From assembly GCF_017497975.1 (NCBI RefSeq), contig NZ_JAGDEL010000008.1, positions 124,001 to 188,000 on the forward strand: a DNA stretch of 64,000 nt. The letters are read 5' to 3'. Of the stretch, positions 25,559-34,497 are shown piece after piece. Position numbers and translations under genes: made by a program. The notes below the pieces were generated by a model. It made no database searches. It saw only the letters and a program-made list of their open reading frames with translations, and was not told the DNA's origin. Positions within the stretch are counted from its first letter, which is position 1. Each line of letters begins with the position of its first letter. This DNA is from Metabacillus bambusae (GTDB taxonomy: Bacteria; Bacillota; Bacilli; Bacillales; Bacillaceae).

Positions 25559-26577
25559 AAAAGTTATTATTACTTATTTTATGCTTTATGCTTGGTTTAC
25601 TGACAGCATGCTCAAGTGGTGAAAGTACTTCAAAAGAAAATGCAGGAGAAGAAAAAGAAGTAACAAAGGAACTAAAGGATGTTAGTATTATGTTGGATTG
25701 GTATCCAAATGCGGTTCATAGCTATTTGTATGTTGCCCAAGAAAAAGGATATTTTGAAGAGGAAGGACTAAATGTAGACATTCAATTCCCGGCAAATCCT
25801 ACAGATCCGATAAATCTAGCAGCTGCAGGTCAAATAACACTAGGAATCTCTTATCAACCTGATGTGATTATTGCTCGTGCTAATCAAGATGTAAAGATTA
25901 AGTCTGTTGGTGCAATTGTTCGCTCACCATTAAATCGAGTAGTTTATCTTGAGGAAAGTGAGATTCAGTCTCCAAAGGATTTAGAAGGAAAAACTGTTGG
26001 TTATCCAGGGATACCGCTAAATGAATCTCTTATTAATTCTATGGTAAAAGCAGATGGTGGGAATCCTGATAACGTTGAAATGGTTGATGTTGGCTTTGAA
26101 TTAGGGTCTTCCATCGTTAGTGAAAAAGTAGATGCAGTGATTGGAGCATATATCAATCATGAAGTACCTGTATTAAAGCATGAAGGCTATGAAACTCGTA
26201 ATCTTAACCCAACTGAATATGGTATTCCAAGCTACAATGAGTTAATAGCAGTTACAAGTGACAAAACATGGGAAGAAGAACAAAATAGCATTAAAGCATT
26301 TTGGCGTGCTGCAACAAAGGGCTATGAATTTACAGCTGAAAACCCTGAAGAAGCATTAAACATACTATTAAGTAATCAGGATGAAGCCAACTTTCCACTA
26401 GTCGAAGAGGTAGAAGTACAAAGCTTAGACATACTATTACCACTTATGGAATCAGATGAAGGCTTTGGAAGCCAAAGTAAGGAACAATGGGAAGATACAA
26501 TTAACTGGATGAAAGAGTCTGGGTTAATTGAAAAAGAGCCAGCTGTGGATGATATATTTGTTAATATTACTGAGTGA
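25555..26577 (+). CDS. thiY: Thiamine-precursor ABC transporter binding lipoprotein ThiY
   Basis: A 340-residue lipoprotein with lipobox LLTAC (Cys19). The NMT1/THI5-like domain begins VSIMLDWYPNAVHSYLYVAQ, the typical HMP/FAMP-binding family start. The ATG at 25555 has GGAGG 8 bases upstream; an in-frame ATG at 25540 lies within the ribosome site and would disrupt the signal peptide. It is the last gene of the TPP-controlled operon and is followed by a terminator. Confidence 0.93.
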   Translation: MKKLLLLILCFMLGLLTACSSGESTSKENAGEEKEVTKELKDVSIMLDWYPNAVHSYLYVAQEKGYFEEEGLNVDIQFPANPTDPINLAAAGQITLGISYQPDVIIARANQDVKIKSVGAIVRSPLNRVVYLEESEIQSPKDLEGKTVGYPGIPLNESLINSMVKADGGNPDNVEMVDVGFELGSSIVSEKVDAVIGAYINHEVPVLKHEGYETRNLNPTEYGIPSYNELIAVTSDKTWEEEQNSIKAFWRAATKGYEFTAENPEEALNILLSNQDEANFPLVEEVEVQSLDILLPLMESDEGFGSQSKEQWEDTINWMKESGLIEKEPAVDDIFVNITE

Positions 26578-26585
26578 TTGAACGT

Positions 26586-26614
26586 ACGTGCTTCATTTAA
26601 TGGAGCACGTTTTA
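26586..26614 (+). terminator. Terminator of the ylmB-tenA-thiZXY operon
   Basis: ACGTGCT and AGCACGT form a 7-bp stem with an 11-base loop, followed by TTTATTATTTTT. Confidence 0.8.
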
Positions 26615-26692
26615 TTATTTTTAAACTGTCCCATAATGAATAAGTAGTATATGCTAGAAAAAAATCGTATATAAGAAAGGAAGGAGAGTAGT

Positions 26693-27196
26693 ATGAAAAA
26701 CAAAATCCAAAAAATAACATCTAACTTATGGTTCGATACACAAGCAGAAGAGGCGGCACAGTTTTATACTTCAATCTTTAAAAATTCCAAAATCGGAAGA
26801 ATCACTCATTATAAAAAAGCGAGGCATGAAATCAACGGGATATCTGAGAGAACAGTAATGACCGTGGAATTCCAACTAGAAGGACAGAAATTCGTAGCGT
26901 TAAACGGTGGCCCTCAATTTAAATTCACAGAAGCAATTTCATTTATTGTTAACTGTGAGTCACAAGAAGAATTAGACTATTATTGGGGAAAACTCTCTGA
27001 AGGTGGAGACGAAAAAGCCCAAGTGTGCGGTTGGCTAAAGGATAAGTATGGGGTTTCGTGGCAAATTATTCCTGACTCCCTATTCGAAATGGTAAGTGAC
27101 CCTGATTCAGAAAAATCAGAAAGAGTAATGAAAGCAATGCTCCAAATGGAGAAAAAAATAGATATCAAAACTTTAAACGAAGCCTTTGATGGATAG
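26693..27196 (+). CDS. VOC-superfamily protein (PhnB/3-dmu-9_3-mt type)
   Basis: A 167-residue protein of the glyoxalase/bleomycin-resistance fold, with NLWFDTQAEEAAQFYTSIFKNSKIG, FVALNGGPQFKFTEAISFIVNC and the terminal CGWLKDKYGVSWQIIPDSL, all typical of the 3-demethylubiquinone-methyltransferase-like VOC subgroup. The catalytic activity of these proteins is generally unknown despite the name. The ribosome site AAGGAAGGAGAG is strong. It is probably monocistronic. Confidence 0.85.
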   Translation: MKNKIQKITSNLWFDTQAEEAAQFYTSIFKNSKIGRITHYKKARHEINGISERTVMTVEFQLEGQKFVALNGGPQFKFTEAISFIVNCESQEELDYYWGKLSEGGDEKAQVCGWLKDKYGVSWQIIPDSLFEMVSDPDSEKSERVMKAMLQMEKKIDIKTLNEAFDG

Positions 27197-27440
27197 GGTA
27201 ATAATAGGAGGAAGTGATTAAAGCATCTTTTAAAAACTTGCTGTGCAATAAAGTAACACTGCAATTGATGTAAACAAATATGTCACAATTTTGTTGTAGG
27301 AAAGCCCAAGTTTACAGTTATCCATCTCTGATGTGTAATTATTAACTGTTGGTAATCTTTTGAAAAAATGGTTGTTAATTAAGTGAATTTTGTAATACTA
27401 TATATATGTAAGAGAATTTCATAATTAGAGGTGAGAAGAG

Positions 27441-28142
27441 ATGAGTAGAGTTGAGGCGAGTAATAAGCTAGATTTAGACCGTATTGTGTTTATTGGTAGG
27501 ACGTATGAAGAATATGTTCAAATGTTTTCATTAAAAGAAAATGAGCTAAAGGGAAAAAGGATTTTAGAATGTCCTTCAGGAGCATGCTCCTTTACTGCAG
27601 TTGTAAAGGAAAAAGGTTTTGATGTAACAGCATGTGATATCGCATACACTGTTCCAATAGAAAGCTTATTAAAAAAGGGTTTAAACGATATTGTCCATGC
27701 CATGGAGGGTATGGAGAAGATAAAACATGGATATAAATGGGATTTTTTTAGTAGTATAGAAGAGTTGAAAAATCAACGAATAAGAGCATTAAAAGATTGC
27801 ACAGCTAGTATGAAGAAATTTCCTAGGCAATACGTAACAGCAACACTCCCCCATTTGCCTTTTCAAAACAATGAATTTGATTTCACTTTATCTGCACATT
27901 TTCTATTTATGTATGGGGATAGACTAGATTATTCCTTTCACCTTAAAACATTGAAAGAGCTATTAAGAGTTACAAAAGAAGAACTCCGTATTTTTCCGCT
28001 TGTTGATTTAGAGGGGAAAAGATATGAGCGTTTAGAAGAATTGCTAAGTGAACTTGGTAGTGGAATTAGATTTGAAGAGGAAAAGGTTTCATATGAATTT
28101 CAGACAAATGCGCATACCATGTTGAAAATATATAAGAACTAA
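27441..28142 (+). CDS. Class I SAM-dependent methyltransferase-like protein
   Basis: A 233-residue protein. The GKRILECPSGACSFTAVVKEKGFDVTACDI segment is a degenerate SAM-binding motif I/II in which the usual GxGxG is replaced by CPSGACS. LPFQNNEFDFTLSAHFLFMY corresponds to motifs IV-V. The substrate is unknown. The ribosome site is GAGGTGAGAAGAG. It ends in a shared bidirectional terminator with the convergent lipoprotein gene. Confidence 0.78.
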   Translation: MSRVEASNKLDLDRIVFIGRTYEEYVQMFSLKENELKGKRILECPSGACSFTAVVKEKGFDVTACDIAYTVPIESLLKKGLNDIVHAMEGMEKIKHGYKWDFFSSIEELKNQRIRALKDCTASMKKFPRQYVTATLPHLPFQNNEFDFTLSAHFLFMYGDRLDYSFHLKTLKELLRVTKEELRIFPLVDLEGKRYERLEELLSELGSGIRFEEEKVSYEFQTNAHTMLKIYKN

Positions 28143-28147
28143 ATGAA

Positions 28148-28179
28148 AAAGGCTGTGTGACATCCACACAGCTTTTTTC
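28148..28179. terminator. Bidirectional terminator
   Basis: GCTGTGTG and CACACAGC form the stem, with an A-run before and a T-run after, serving the convergent methyltransferase and lipoprotein genes. Confidence 0.88.
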
Positions 28180-28188
28180 GATCTGAAA

Positions 28189-28965
28189 TTATATTTTCAA
28201 CTCTATTTTAGCGTCTTTTCGAAGTTCTTCTACTTTAGCACCAAGTTTTTCTTGCGTTTTTTGTTGCTCAAGCTGAACTTTTAAAGTTTCTTTAACATCT
28301 TCGTATTTCGGTGTTTCTTGACCTTCTGCAACTGAACTAACCATAGAATCATAATACTCTTTCAACTCTTCTTCTTTAACCTCTTCAACTTTTAAGTCTT
28401 TTTCTACATATTGGCTATATCTAACTTTATCAGCAATTTGACTTTTTAGTTCTTCAAGTGAAAGGTTAGTATCTTTTAAAGCTTTTTCAAATGCCTCGTC
28501 ATTCTCATATTGAGCTTTGATCGTATCTAAATCTTTATTAATTGCCTCTTCAGTCGCTTTATATCCTTTTTTATCAATTTCTTGCATGAGCAAAGTCTGT
28601 CCTACAAGGCTTTCAAGTGTATAGTCTTTTAATTGTTTTGCTGTTTCATCTGTCGTTGGGTCTTGTCCCATTTGTTGAAATTGTGTTTGCGAAATACTTA
28701 ATGCTTCATTGTATTCAGAACCCTTAATCTCTTGACTATTAACAATAGCAACTACACTATCATCCTTTACTTTTTGAGCCTCAAGTTTCTTTTGCATTTC
28801 TTCAGCATCAGCAGCAGTTTGTTCTTCGGTAGCCTTTTCCTCTGTTGATTCTTCAGTTGTTTTTTCGGATGTTGCTGTTTTCTTCTCTTTTTCTTCATCA
28901 TCATTACATGCAGCAAGTGAGAATGCTAATAGCCCCATTAATAATGTAAGTAGTATTTTTTTCAT
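28189..28965 (-). CDS. SurA/PrsA-like lipoprotein
   Basis: A 258-residue lipoprotein: lipobox LAAC (Cys19 or 20), then a highly charged Lys/Glu/Thr linker to about residue 60, then a SurA_N-like helical chaperone domain (VVAIVNSQEIKGSEYNEALSISQTQF, LVGQTLLMQEIDKKGYKATEE). There is no parvulin peptidyl-prolyl isomerase domain, so it may be a chaperone-only relative of PrsA. It is anchored to the outer face of the membrane. The AAAGGAGAACG ribosome site precedes the ATG. Confidence 0.85.
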   Translation of the reverse strand: MKKILLTLLMGLLAFSLAACNDDEEKEKKTATSEKTTEESTEEKATEEQTAADAEEMQKKLEAQKVKDDSVVAIVNSQEIKGSEYNEALSISQTQFQQMGQDPTTDETAKQLKDYTLESLVGQTLLMQEIDKKGYKATEEAINKDLDTIKAQYENDEAFEKALKDTNLSLEELKSQIADKVRYSQYVEKDLKVEEVKEEELKEYYDSMVSSVAEGQETPKYEDVKETLKVQLEQQKTQEKLGAKVEELRKDAKIELKI

Positions 28966-29291
28966 CTGTCGTTCTCCTTTCGCTATTAAGGGAAGAAAAT
29001 CTCCTTATCTAGACGTACATAATTGGAATTGTATAACAATTAGAAGAAAAATGAAAGGTTCTTTACTAGGAAAGTAAGAAATAAATCAATATTCCTAAAG
29101 AAAGTATTCGATTTTTATTAATCGTTTTCCTTTTAAGTCTATCATGTTAGTTCAAATAAGTAGTTAGAAGGATTTTAAATAAAGGAAAGCTTTAGAAAAA
29201 ATATTATAGGGCTAAAACTAGTAACTATTTAGAAGTGAAAAGAGCTAAAGTTGTTTTTTAACTAGAGGATATAAAGGTTTTCAATCTCCGG
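28966..29291. other. Intergenic region without recognised gene
   Basis: AT-rich DNA containing only the upstream region of the lipoprotein gene; no convincing reading frame or RNA was seen. Confidence 0.6.
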
Positions 29292-29332
29292 AAAAAGCGG
29301 AGGCGACTGTTTCAGCTAAGAGCCTCCGCTAA
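29292..29332 (-). terminator. GC-rich terminator of the GNAT gene
   Basis: AGCGGAGGC and GCCTCCGCT form a 9-bp stem around a 17-base loop; on the minus strand TTTT follows. The loop sequence resembles a hairpin repeat common in Bacillus intergenic regions. Confidence 0.75.
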
Positions 29333-29349
29333 ATCATGAGAGTTTTAGT

Positions 29350-30162
29350 TTATATGTCACTTGGGCTTTGTTCTTTAGGATATGCCATTCTCCACATCCC
29401 GATATCCTTAAACCCTAGTCTTTTGTAAATTCGACCAGCCTTAGGATTATCATAAAACAAGCAAAGTGATTTACCTTCTGACAGTAGTACCTTGCATAGC
29501 TCTGTCATAACGATAGATGCAAGACCTTTCTGTCGTTCAGAAGGATGTGAGCATACACCAACGACCATGCCAGAATACTGATTTTCAGCTGTTGTCGAGG
29601 CAATGGAAAGAATGTTTCCTGCTTCATTCTCAATATAGAAGGAACGGCCAGTTTTTGATTCAAGTGTACGTATAAAGCTTTGTTTTGATGCTGAGCTAAA
29701 ATTAAATTCCTTAATTTGTTCCTGAAGCTCAAAGACCCTCTCTACTTCATCTAGGGTTGCTTTTTTTACTGGATAATCAAGTGTTACTTCTTGAATCGAA
29801 AGGCTGTCTTTTAACTCAGCAAAATAAGTTAACTTCACTTTGTTTAATGGGATTAGTTGTTGAATACTGCTTACGATTTCATCTTTTCCAGAGACCATCA
29901 TTAGTTCAGGGTCCGCTGAAATGACTTCTATCATTTTTGTTAAATCAATCACAGATTTTGCGTAAGGAATGTAGGAATTCTGATACCGTAGCAAGACCCC
30001 CTCAATTTCTCCAGTATTGTCAAATTGAGCATAAATATCTTGAAAGTCTGCTTCATAACCAAAATTTTCAATATCACCAATAATAAATAGGTTCATTGCC
30101 CGTTCTTCTAACAAAAATTCCATGATCTTTTCATGATCAGCTGATGTACATCGTCTAAACAA
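29350..30162 (-). CDS. GNAT-family N-acetyltransferase
   Basis: About 270 residues. The C-terminal GNAT domain shows VVGVCSHPSERQKGLASIVMTEL (acetyl-CoA loop) and SLCLFYDNPKAGRIYKRLGFKDIGMWRM; the N-terminal half is a degenerate second GNAT-like domain. The start chosen is TTG at 30162, because GGGAGGGAG lies 7 bases upstream of it; a longer reading frame to 30210 would place the ribosome site inside the coding region. The substrate is unknown. Confidence 0.8.
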   Translation of the reverse strand: MFRRCTSADHEKIMEFLLEERAMNLFIIGDIENFGYEADFQDIYAQFDNTGEIEGVLLRYQNSYIPYAKSVIDLTKMIEVISADPELMMVSGKDEIVSSIQQLIPLNKVKLTYFAELKDSLSIQEVTLDYPVKKATLDEVERVFELQEQIKEFNFSSASKQSFIRTLESKTGRSFYIENEAGNILSIASTTAENQYSGMVVGVCSHPSERQKGLASIVMTELCKVLLSEGKSLCLFYDNPKAGRIYKRLGFKDIGMWRMAYPKEQSPSDI

Positions 30163-30362
30163 AGCACTCCCTCCCATTTCAATTTGTTTATTTAAGAGGT
30201 AATTATACAAACGTTTTTAAAAAGTGCAACTGTTTTTTTACATTTTATACCTTAGGTGAATATCATAAAGATTTTGAATTTTTGGTTATCATCATTCTTG
30301 AAAATAAGGGATGAGAAGCGATAAAGCTTCCTGAGACGCTTTTAAGAAGATATAACTCCTAA

Positions 30363-30376
30363 TGGTAACGCTTACA
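30363..30376. promoter_or_regulatory. cre-like site upstream of proC
   Basis: Read on the minus strand, TGTAAGCGTTACCA matches the consensus TGWAANCGNTNWCA at 13 of 14 positions. It lies about 125 bases before proC and 200 before the divergent GNAT start. The rest of 30163-30499 shows no gene; a 12-bp-period repeat AAATACGAAC occurs at 30461 and 30473. Confidence 0.5.
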
Positions 30377-30499
30377 CTAACTAATTGGAAGAAATGCTTA
30401 CAACATTTCCTTAAGTCCTTGAATATGAAATTCAGCGTGTTAGTATTAAATCGTTAGCGAAAATACGAACAAAAATACGAACGATATTGGAGAGATGAG

Positions 30500-31351
30500 A
30501 TGCTACACAATAAAACAATCGCATTTTTGGGTGCAGGGTCAATGGCGGAAGCAATGATCTCTGGTTTAGTAAAATCAGGGAAAATCGCAGCGGAACAAAT
30601 CATTGTGACAAATCGTTCCAATCAAGAACGATTATCTGCTTTAGAAAGCAATTATGGAATTAAAGGGGTTAAACGAGAAAATCTCCAGTTTGATCAAATA
30701 GATATTTTTATCTTAGCTATGAAGCCAAAAGATGTTGATAAAGCATTAATCGACATAAAAAGTCATATCAAGCCAAATCAGCTCATATTATCTGTTTTAG
30801 CGGGAATTACAACATCATACCTTGAACAAAATCTCCATAAAGGCCAGCAAGTAGTTAGAGTTATGCCGAATACGTCAAGTACAATCGGAGAATCAGCTAC
30901 TGCAATTTCCCCAGGTCATGAAACAGCCGATGAAAATGTGAATTTAACGAAAATCTTGCTTGAATGTATTGGTGCAGTATACAAGATTGAAGAAAAAGAT
31001 ATGGATATCTTTACAGGACTTGCAGGAAGTGGTCCAGCCTATTTCTATTATTTAATGGAGCATATGGAACAACAAGGTGTTCTTGCTGGACTAAATATTG
31101 AAACAACAAGACAAATTATTGCGCAAACTATTGTAGGTGCTGCAAAGATGATCCAAAGACAGGACAAAACACCAACTGTTTTACGGGAAAATGTTACGTC
31201 GCCAAATGGTACAACAGCTGCTGGACTTGATGCGCTTGATGAAAATGGTGGAGGAATCGCAATCTCTAAGGCTGTTGAGCATGCTGCGAAACGCTCGAAA
31301 GAGATTAGCAAGCAGTTACAAGAAAGTCTGTTAGTTGGTTCTTTAAAATAA
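30500..31351 (+). CDS. proC: Pyrroline-5-carboxylate reductase
   Basis: A 283-residue enzyme reducing 1-pyrroline-5-carboxylate to proline. It has the dinucleotide motif IAFLGAGSMAEAMISGL and the family signature around GLAGSGPAYFYYLMEHM and NVTSPNGTTAAGLDALDENG. It is first in proC, proB, proA, but a 420-base spacer with repeats separates it from proB. GGAGAG precedes the ATG. No T-box leader was found upstream, unlike B. subtilis proI. Confidence 0.95.
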   Translation: MLHNKTIAFLGAGSMAEAMISGLVKSGKIAAEQIIVTNRSNQERLSALESNYGIKGVKRENLQFDQIDIFILAMKPKDVDKALIDIKSHIKPNQLILSVLAGITTSYLEQNLHKGQQVVRVMPNTSSTIGESATAISPGHETADENVNLTKILLECIGAVYKIEEKDMDIFTGLAGSGPAYFYYLMEHMEQQGVLAGLNIETTRQIIAQTIVGAAKMIQRQDKTPTVLRENVTSPNGTTAAGLDALDENGGGIAISKAVEHAAKRSKEISKQLQESLLVGSLK

Positions 31352-31354
31352 AAG

Positions 31355-31539
31355 CTCTTTTCTTAGAGATTGTTGCTTTAGAACGAAAACTATTTAACGT
31401 TGATTGGAGCGGATTGCGACACTGCAGGCGTTTACGCCGAAGATGCTCACCGCCTGCCCCGCGGAAAGCGAGCATCTCTCGCTGCAATCAACCACCCCGA
31501 ACTACTTGGTAAATAGCAACAAAGTTTACCAAAACAGTC
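31355..31539. repeat. Dispersed palindromic repeat, copy 1
   Basis: About 185 bp, GC-richer than its surroundings, matching the inverse of 39671-39889 along its length. Nested inverted ends are visible: TGTTGCT (31371) with AGCAACA (31515), and GTTGATTG (31399) with CAATCAAC (31485). Compared with copy 2 it lacks about 35 internal bases. It begins four bases after the proC stop. It encodes no protein and carries no transposase. Confidence 0.85.
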
Positions 31540-31641
31540 AAAATAAAAAATCGAAATAAGTAACCTCGCTTGCTTAAAATGGAAAAGGTTCTCTTATCTT
31601 ATTAAATTACTATAGGACTAAATACTTTACTAAATTTTTTA

Positions 31642-31745
31642 TGTCTAGCTTAAGCGCCTAGCACTAGTAAGCAATCCATAAATGAATACAAAGAAAGCCT
31701 TAAATGATGGATTAACCGATGATTCAAGACGCTAGCGCTTCGGAC
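31642..31745. repeat. Partial 'GTCTAGC...GCGCTTCGGAC' repeat
   Basis: The ends GTCTAGCTTAAGCGCCTAGC and GCTAGCGCTTCGGAC are imperfect inverses, framing about 70 bases. It resembles a short repeat family common in Bacillus intergenic DNA and shares the GCGCCTAGC part with the element at 34239. It lies in the proB leader. Confidence 0.6.
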
Positions 31746-31770
31746 TAAAAACTGACTCAGGAGTGATAGA

Positions 31771-32901
31771 ATGGCGACCCTAGACAATGAGAAAAAACGG
31801 GTTGTAATAAAAGTAGGAAGCAGTTCCTTAACTAGTCGACATGGAGAAATTAGTCGACGTAAATTAGAAAAATTAGCAGATGAAATAGCGTTACTTAAAG
31901 ATGAGGGACATGAAATTGTATTTGTTTCATCTGGAGCTGTTGCTGCAGGCTATCGAAAGTTAGGCTGTATTGATCGACCAACATCATTACCAGAAAAACA
32001 AGCTGCAGCTTCGATTGGCCAAGGCTTATTAATTGAAGCCTATTCAGAAATATTTTTATCCCACGGTTATGTAGCTTCACAGATATTAATCACACGTAGT
32101 GATTTTTCTGATGAATCACGTTATAACAATGTTCGAAATACGTTAAATGTCTTATTAGAACGTGGAATTATTCCGATTGTTAATGAAAATGACACGGTAA
32201 CAGTTGATCGCTTAAAGTTTGGTGATAATGATACATTATCTGCTAAAGTTGCAGGGTTAATAGAAGCAGATCAATTGATTATCCTTTCTGATATAGATGG
32301 TTTATATGATTCAGATCCTCGTAAAAATGATGAAGCGAAACTGCTCGAGAAAGTATACGAGATTACACCTGAAATAGAAGAAGGTGCCGGTGAATCTGGA
32401 AGTGAAGTTGGCACAGGTGGAATGAAATCAAAAATTGATGCCGTAAAAATCGCGATGGCTTCAGGTATTTCGACTTTTCTAGGTAAAGCAAGCATACCGA
32501 ATATTTTAGGTGATGCAGTAAATGGAGAGGCAAGAGGAACGTATTTTGAAGTGACAAATGAGACAATTAACTTAAATCAGAAAAAGCAATGGATAGCGTT
32601 CCATTCTGGACCTGAGGGAGAACTTGTTATTAATCAAAAGATAAGAATGTCAATTGCTGATCATAAACATAGTATTTATTCATCAGATATCGAGGAAGTA
32701 AAAGGACAATTCGAAAAAGGTGCGGTTATTCGAATTATTGATCATCTAGGTGAAAGGATCGGCTTAGGAGTTGTAAATTACTCGAATGAAGATTTGGAAA
32801 AATTAAGTGAAATTACAGGTGAAGAGGTAGAAAGACTCGAGGTTGTTCATTTTGATGACCTAGTATGTGAACTTGAATTGTCCTTACCTGTTGGAGTTTA
32901 A
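31771..32901 (+). CDS. proB: Glutamate 5-kinase
   Basis: A 376-residue kinase making gamma-glutamyl phosphate, the first step of proline synthesis. An amino-acid-kinase domain (RVVIKVGSSSLT, VSSGAVAAGYRKLG, PIVNENDTVTVD, GTGGMKSKIDAVKIAMASG) is followed by a C-terminal PUA domain (about residues 280-360). A ribosome site CAGGAG precedes the ATG, and proA follows in 13 bases. The full-length form with PUA suggests the anabolic, feedback-sensitive enzyme. Confidence 0.95.
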   Translation: MATLDNEKKRVVIKVGSSSLTSRHGEISRRKLEKLADEIALLKDEGHEIVFVSSGAVAAGYRKLGCIDRPTSLPEKQAAASIGQGLLIEAYSEIFLSHGYVASQILITRSDFSDESRYNNVRNTLNVLLERGIIPIVNENDTVTVDRLKFGDNDTLSAKVAGLIEADQLIILSDIDGLYDSDPRKNDEAKLLEKVYEITPEIEEGAGESGSEVGTGGMKSKIDAVKIAMASGISTFLGKASIPNILGDAVNGEARGTYFEVTNETINLNQKKQWIAFHSGPEGELVINQKIRMSIADHKHSIYSSDIEEVKGQFEKGAVIRIIDHLGERIGLGVVNYSNEDLEKLSEITGEEVERLEVVHFDDLVCELELSLPVGV

Positions 32902-32914
32902 AAGGAGGAATTGC

Positions 32915-34177
32915 ATGAATGTAACAAAAGAACAAACAAACGTTGAAGCACAAGCGATTGCAGCAAAGAAAGCAGCAAAAAAAGTTAGCTTACTATCAAA
33001 TGAAGAAAAAAATGAAGCATTGCACATTTTAGCTGATAGATTGGAAAAAAATACTCAAGACATTTTAGATGCAAATGAAAAAGACTTACAAGAAGGTCGT
33101 GAAAAAGGCTATGAAGAGGCGTATTTGGATCGCCTCGCCCTTTCGAAGGAACGCATCACTGATTTTGCAGAAGGACTTCGTCAGGTTGCAAAATTAGAAG
33201 ATCCCACAGGGCGAACACTTTCGAACTGGACACTGGATAATGGATTACTAGTAAAAAAAGTATCCGTTCCCTTAGGTGTCATTGGTATGATTTATGAAGC
33301 TCGTCCTAATGTAACAGTCGATGCAACAGGCCTTGCCCTTAAATCAGGAAATGCCATTATACTAAAAGGCGGATCATCTGCTTTATCATCAAACAAAGCA
33401 ATCGTGCAGGTTATGCATGAGGCATTAAATGAAACAAAAATCCCGCAGGAAGCTGTTCAATTTATTGCAAGTACAGATCGTGTGGCAACACAGCAGCTCT
33501 TTACAATGAAGGAACACATTGATGTGTTAATTCCTAGGGGTGGAGGCTCATTAATCAATGCAGTTGTAAATAACGCAACAGTTCCAGTACTTGAAACAGG
33601 TGTCGGTAACTGCCATTTATATATTGATGTTGAAGCAGATGTTGAAAAAGCATTAAACATTCTTGTTAATGCAAAAACAGACCGTCCAGCTGTATGTAAT
33701 GCACTAGAAACAGCCATTATTCACAAGGAATGGCTAGATAAAAACAAAGAAGCACTAGATGCTACCTTCAAAAAACATAATATTACGGTTCATGGTGATG
33801 AAACGGCACTTAGATACATCCCTAATGGAGTAATAGCAACTGAAGAAGATTGGGCAAATGAATATTTATCTTTAGATATTGCTGTTAAAACTGTAAACAA
33901 TATTGAAGAAGCAATTGATCATATTGAAACTTATGGAACGAAGCACTCTGAAGCGATCATTACTGAAAACAATGATACAGCAAAAACGTTTATGAATTTA
34001 GTCGATGCTTCAGCGCTCTATCATAATGCTTCCACTCGCTTTACAGACGGTGGGGCACTAGGTTTTGGAGCGGAAATTGGAATCTCAACACAAAAGCTGC
34101 ATGCTCGTGGACCAATGGGATTACCCGCATTAACAACTGTTAAATTTATAATGTCCGGTAATGGACAGATACGATAA
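32915..34177 (+). CDS. proA: Gamma-glutamyl phosphate reductase
   Basis: About 420 residues, reducing gamma-glutamyl phosphate to the semialdehyde with NADPH. Family motifs VPLGVIGMIYEARPNVTVD, LIPRGGGSLINAVV and the catalytic cysteine in DRPAVCNALET are intact. The ATG at 32915 follows a perfect AAAGGAGG; an upstream in-frame ATG at 32867 lies inside proB and is unlikely. It is coupled to proB and ends at a strong terminator. Confidence 0.95.
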   Translation: MNVTKEQTNVEAQAIAAKKAAKKVSLLSNEEKNEALHILADRLEKNTQDILDANEKDLQEGREKGYEEAYLDRLALSKERITDFAEGLRQVAKLEDPTGRTLSNWTLDNGLLVKKVSVPLGVIGMIYEARPNVTVDATGLALKSGNAIILKGGSSALSSNKAIVQVMHEALNETKIPQEAVQFIASTDRVATQQLFTMKEHIDVLIPRGGGSLINAVVNNATVPVLETGVGNCHLYIDVEADVEKALNILVNAKTDRPAVCNALETAIIHKEWLDKNKEALDATFKKHNITVHGDETALRYIPNGVIATEEDWANEYLSLDIAVKTVNNIEEAIDHIETYGTKHSEAIITENNDTAKTFMNLVDASALYHNASTRFTDGGALGFGAEIGISTQKLHARGPMGLPALTTVKFIMSGNGQIR

Positions 34178-34190
34178 TATAGTTAGTCGA

Positions 34191-34231
34191 AAAGGATGAT
34201 CGTACATGTTAATGTCGATCATCCTTTTTTT
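34191..34231 (+). terminator. Terminator of proBA
   Basis: AAAGGATGATCG and CGATCATCCTTT form a 12-bp stem with a T-run. Confidence 0.9.
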
Positions 34232-34238
34232 GTTGTAT

Positions 34239-34400
34239 AGGAAATTATAAAATTCTTGTACTGTGGATAAGTGCTAGGCATCCAGCGCCTAGCCCCTCTT
34301 GGGTCTACAGCCACTTAAGAATTGAAGGTAAAGAACACCTTCTATTCTTAAGCGTCTTATTTGCCTGAGGCTGTTCAAGGCGCTTGGGCTTTTGTTCTTG
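34239..34400. repeat. Dispersed 'AGCGCCTAGCCCCT' repeat
   Basis: Its first 33 bases (AGGAAATTATAAAATTCTTG to TGTGGATAAG) recur almost exactly at 59781-59813. The following part (CCAGCGCCTAGCCCCTC, then internal hairpin arms CACTTAAGAAT and ATTCTTAAGCG, and GGCGCTTGGGCTTTT) looks like a widespread Bacillus intergenic repeat. It starts directly after the proBA terminator. Confidence 0.7.
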
Positions 34401-34469
34401 AAAAACTTATAAAAAGATGCCAAGTTTTCTACTGTTTTTATTTTCTAAAAATTTTAATAGCTTAAACTG

Positions 34470-34497
34470 TTGACTATGTTTCTATTAATGTTATAAT
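34470..34497 (+). promoter_or_regulatory. sigma-A promoter of glnK-amtB
   Basis: TTGACT and TATAAT are separated by 16 bases, a near-consensus promoter whose -10 box overlaps the GlnR/TnrA site. Confidence 0.75.

Noticed and set aside
31355-31539. Insertion sequence
   Set aside because: No transposase frame, and the element is under 220 bp; it is recorded as a dispersed repeat only.
31540-31770. T-box leader before proB
   Set aside because: No AGGGTGGNACCGCG motif or specifier stem was visible; the region instead holds a repeat and AT-rich DNA.
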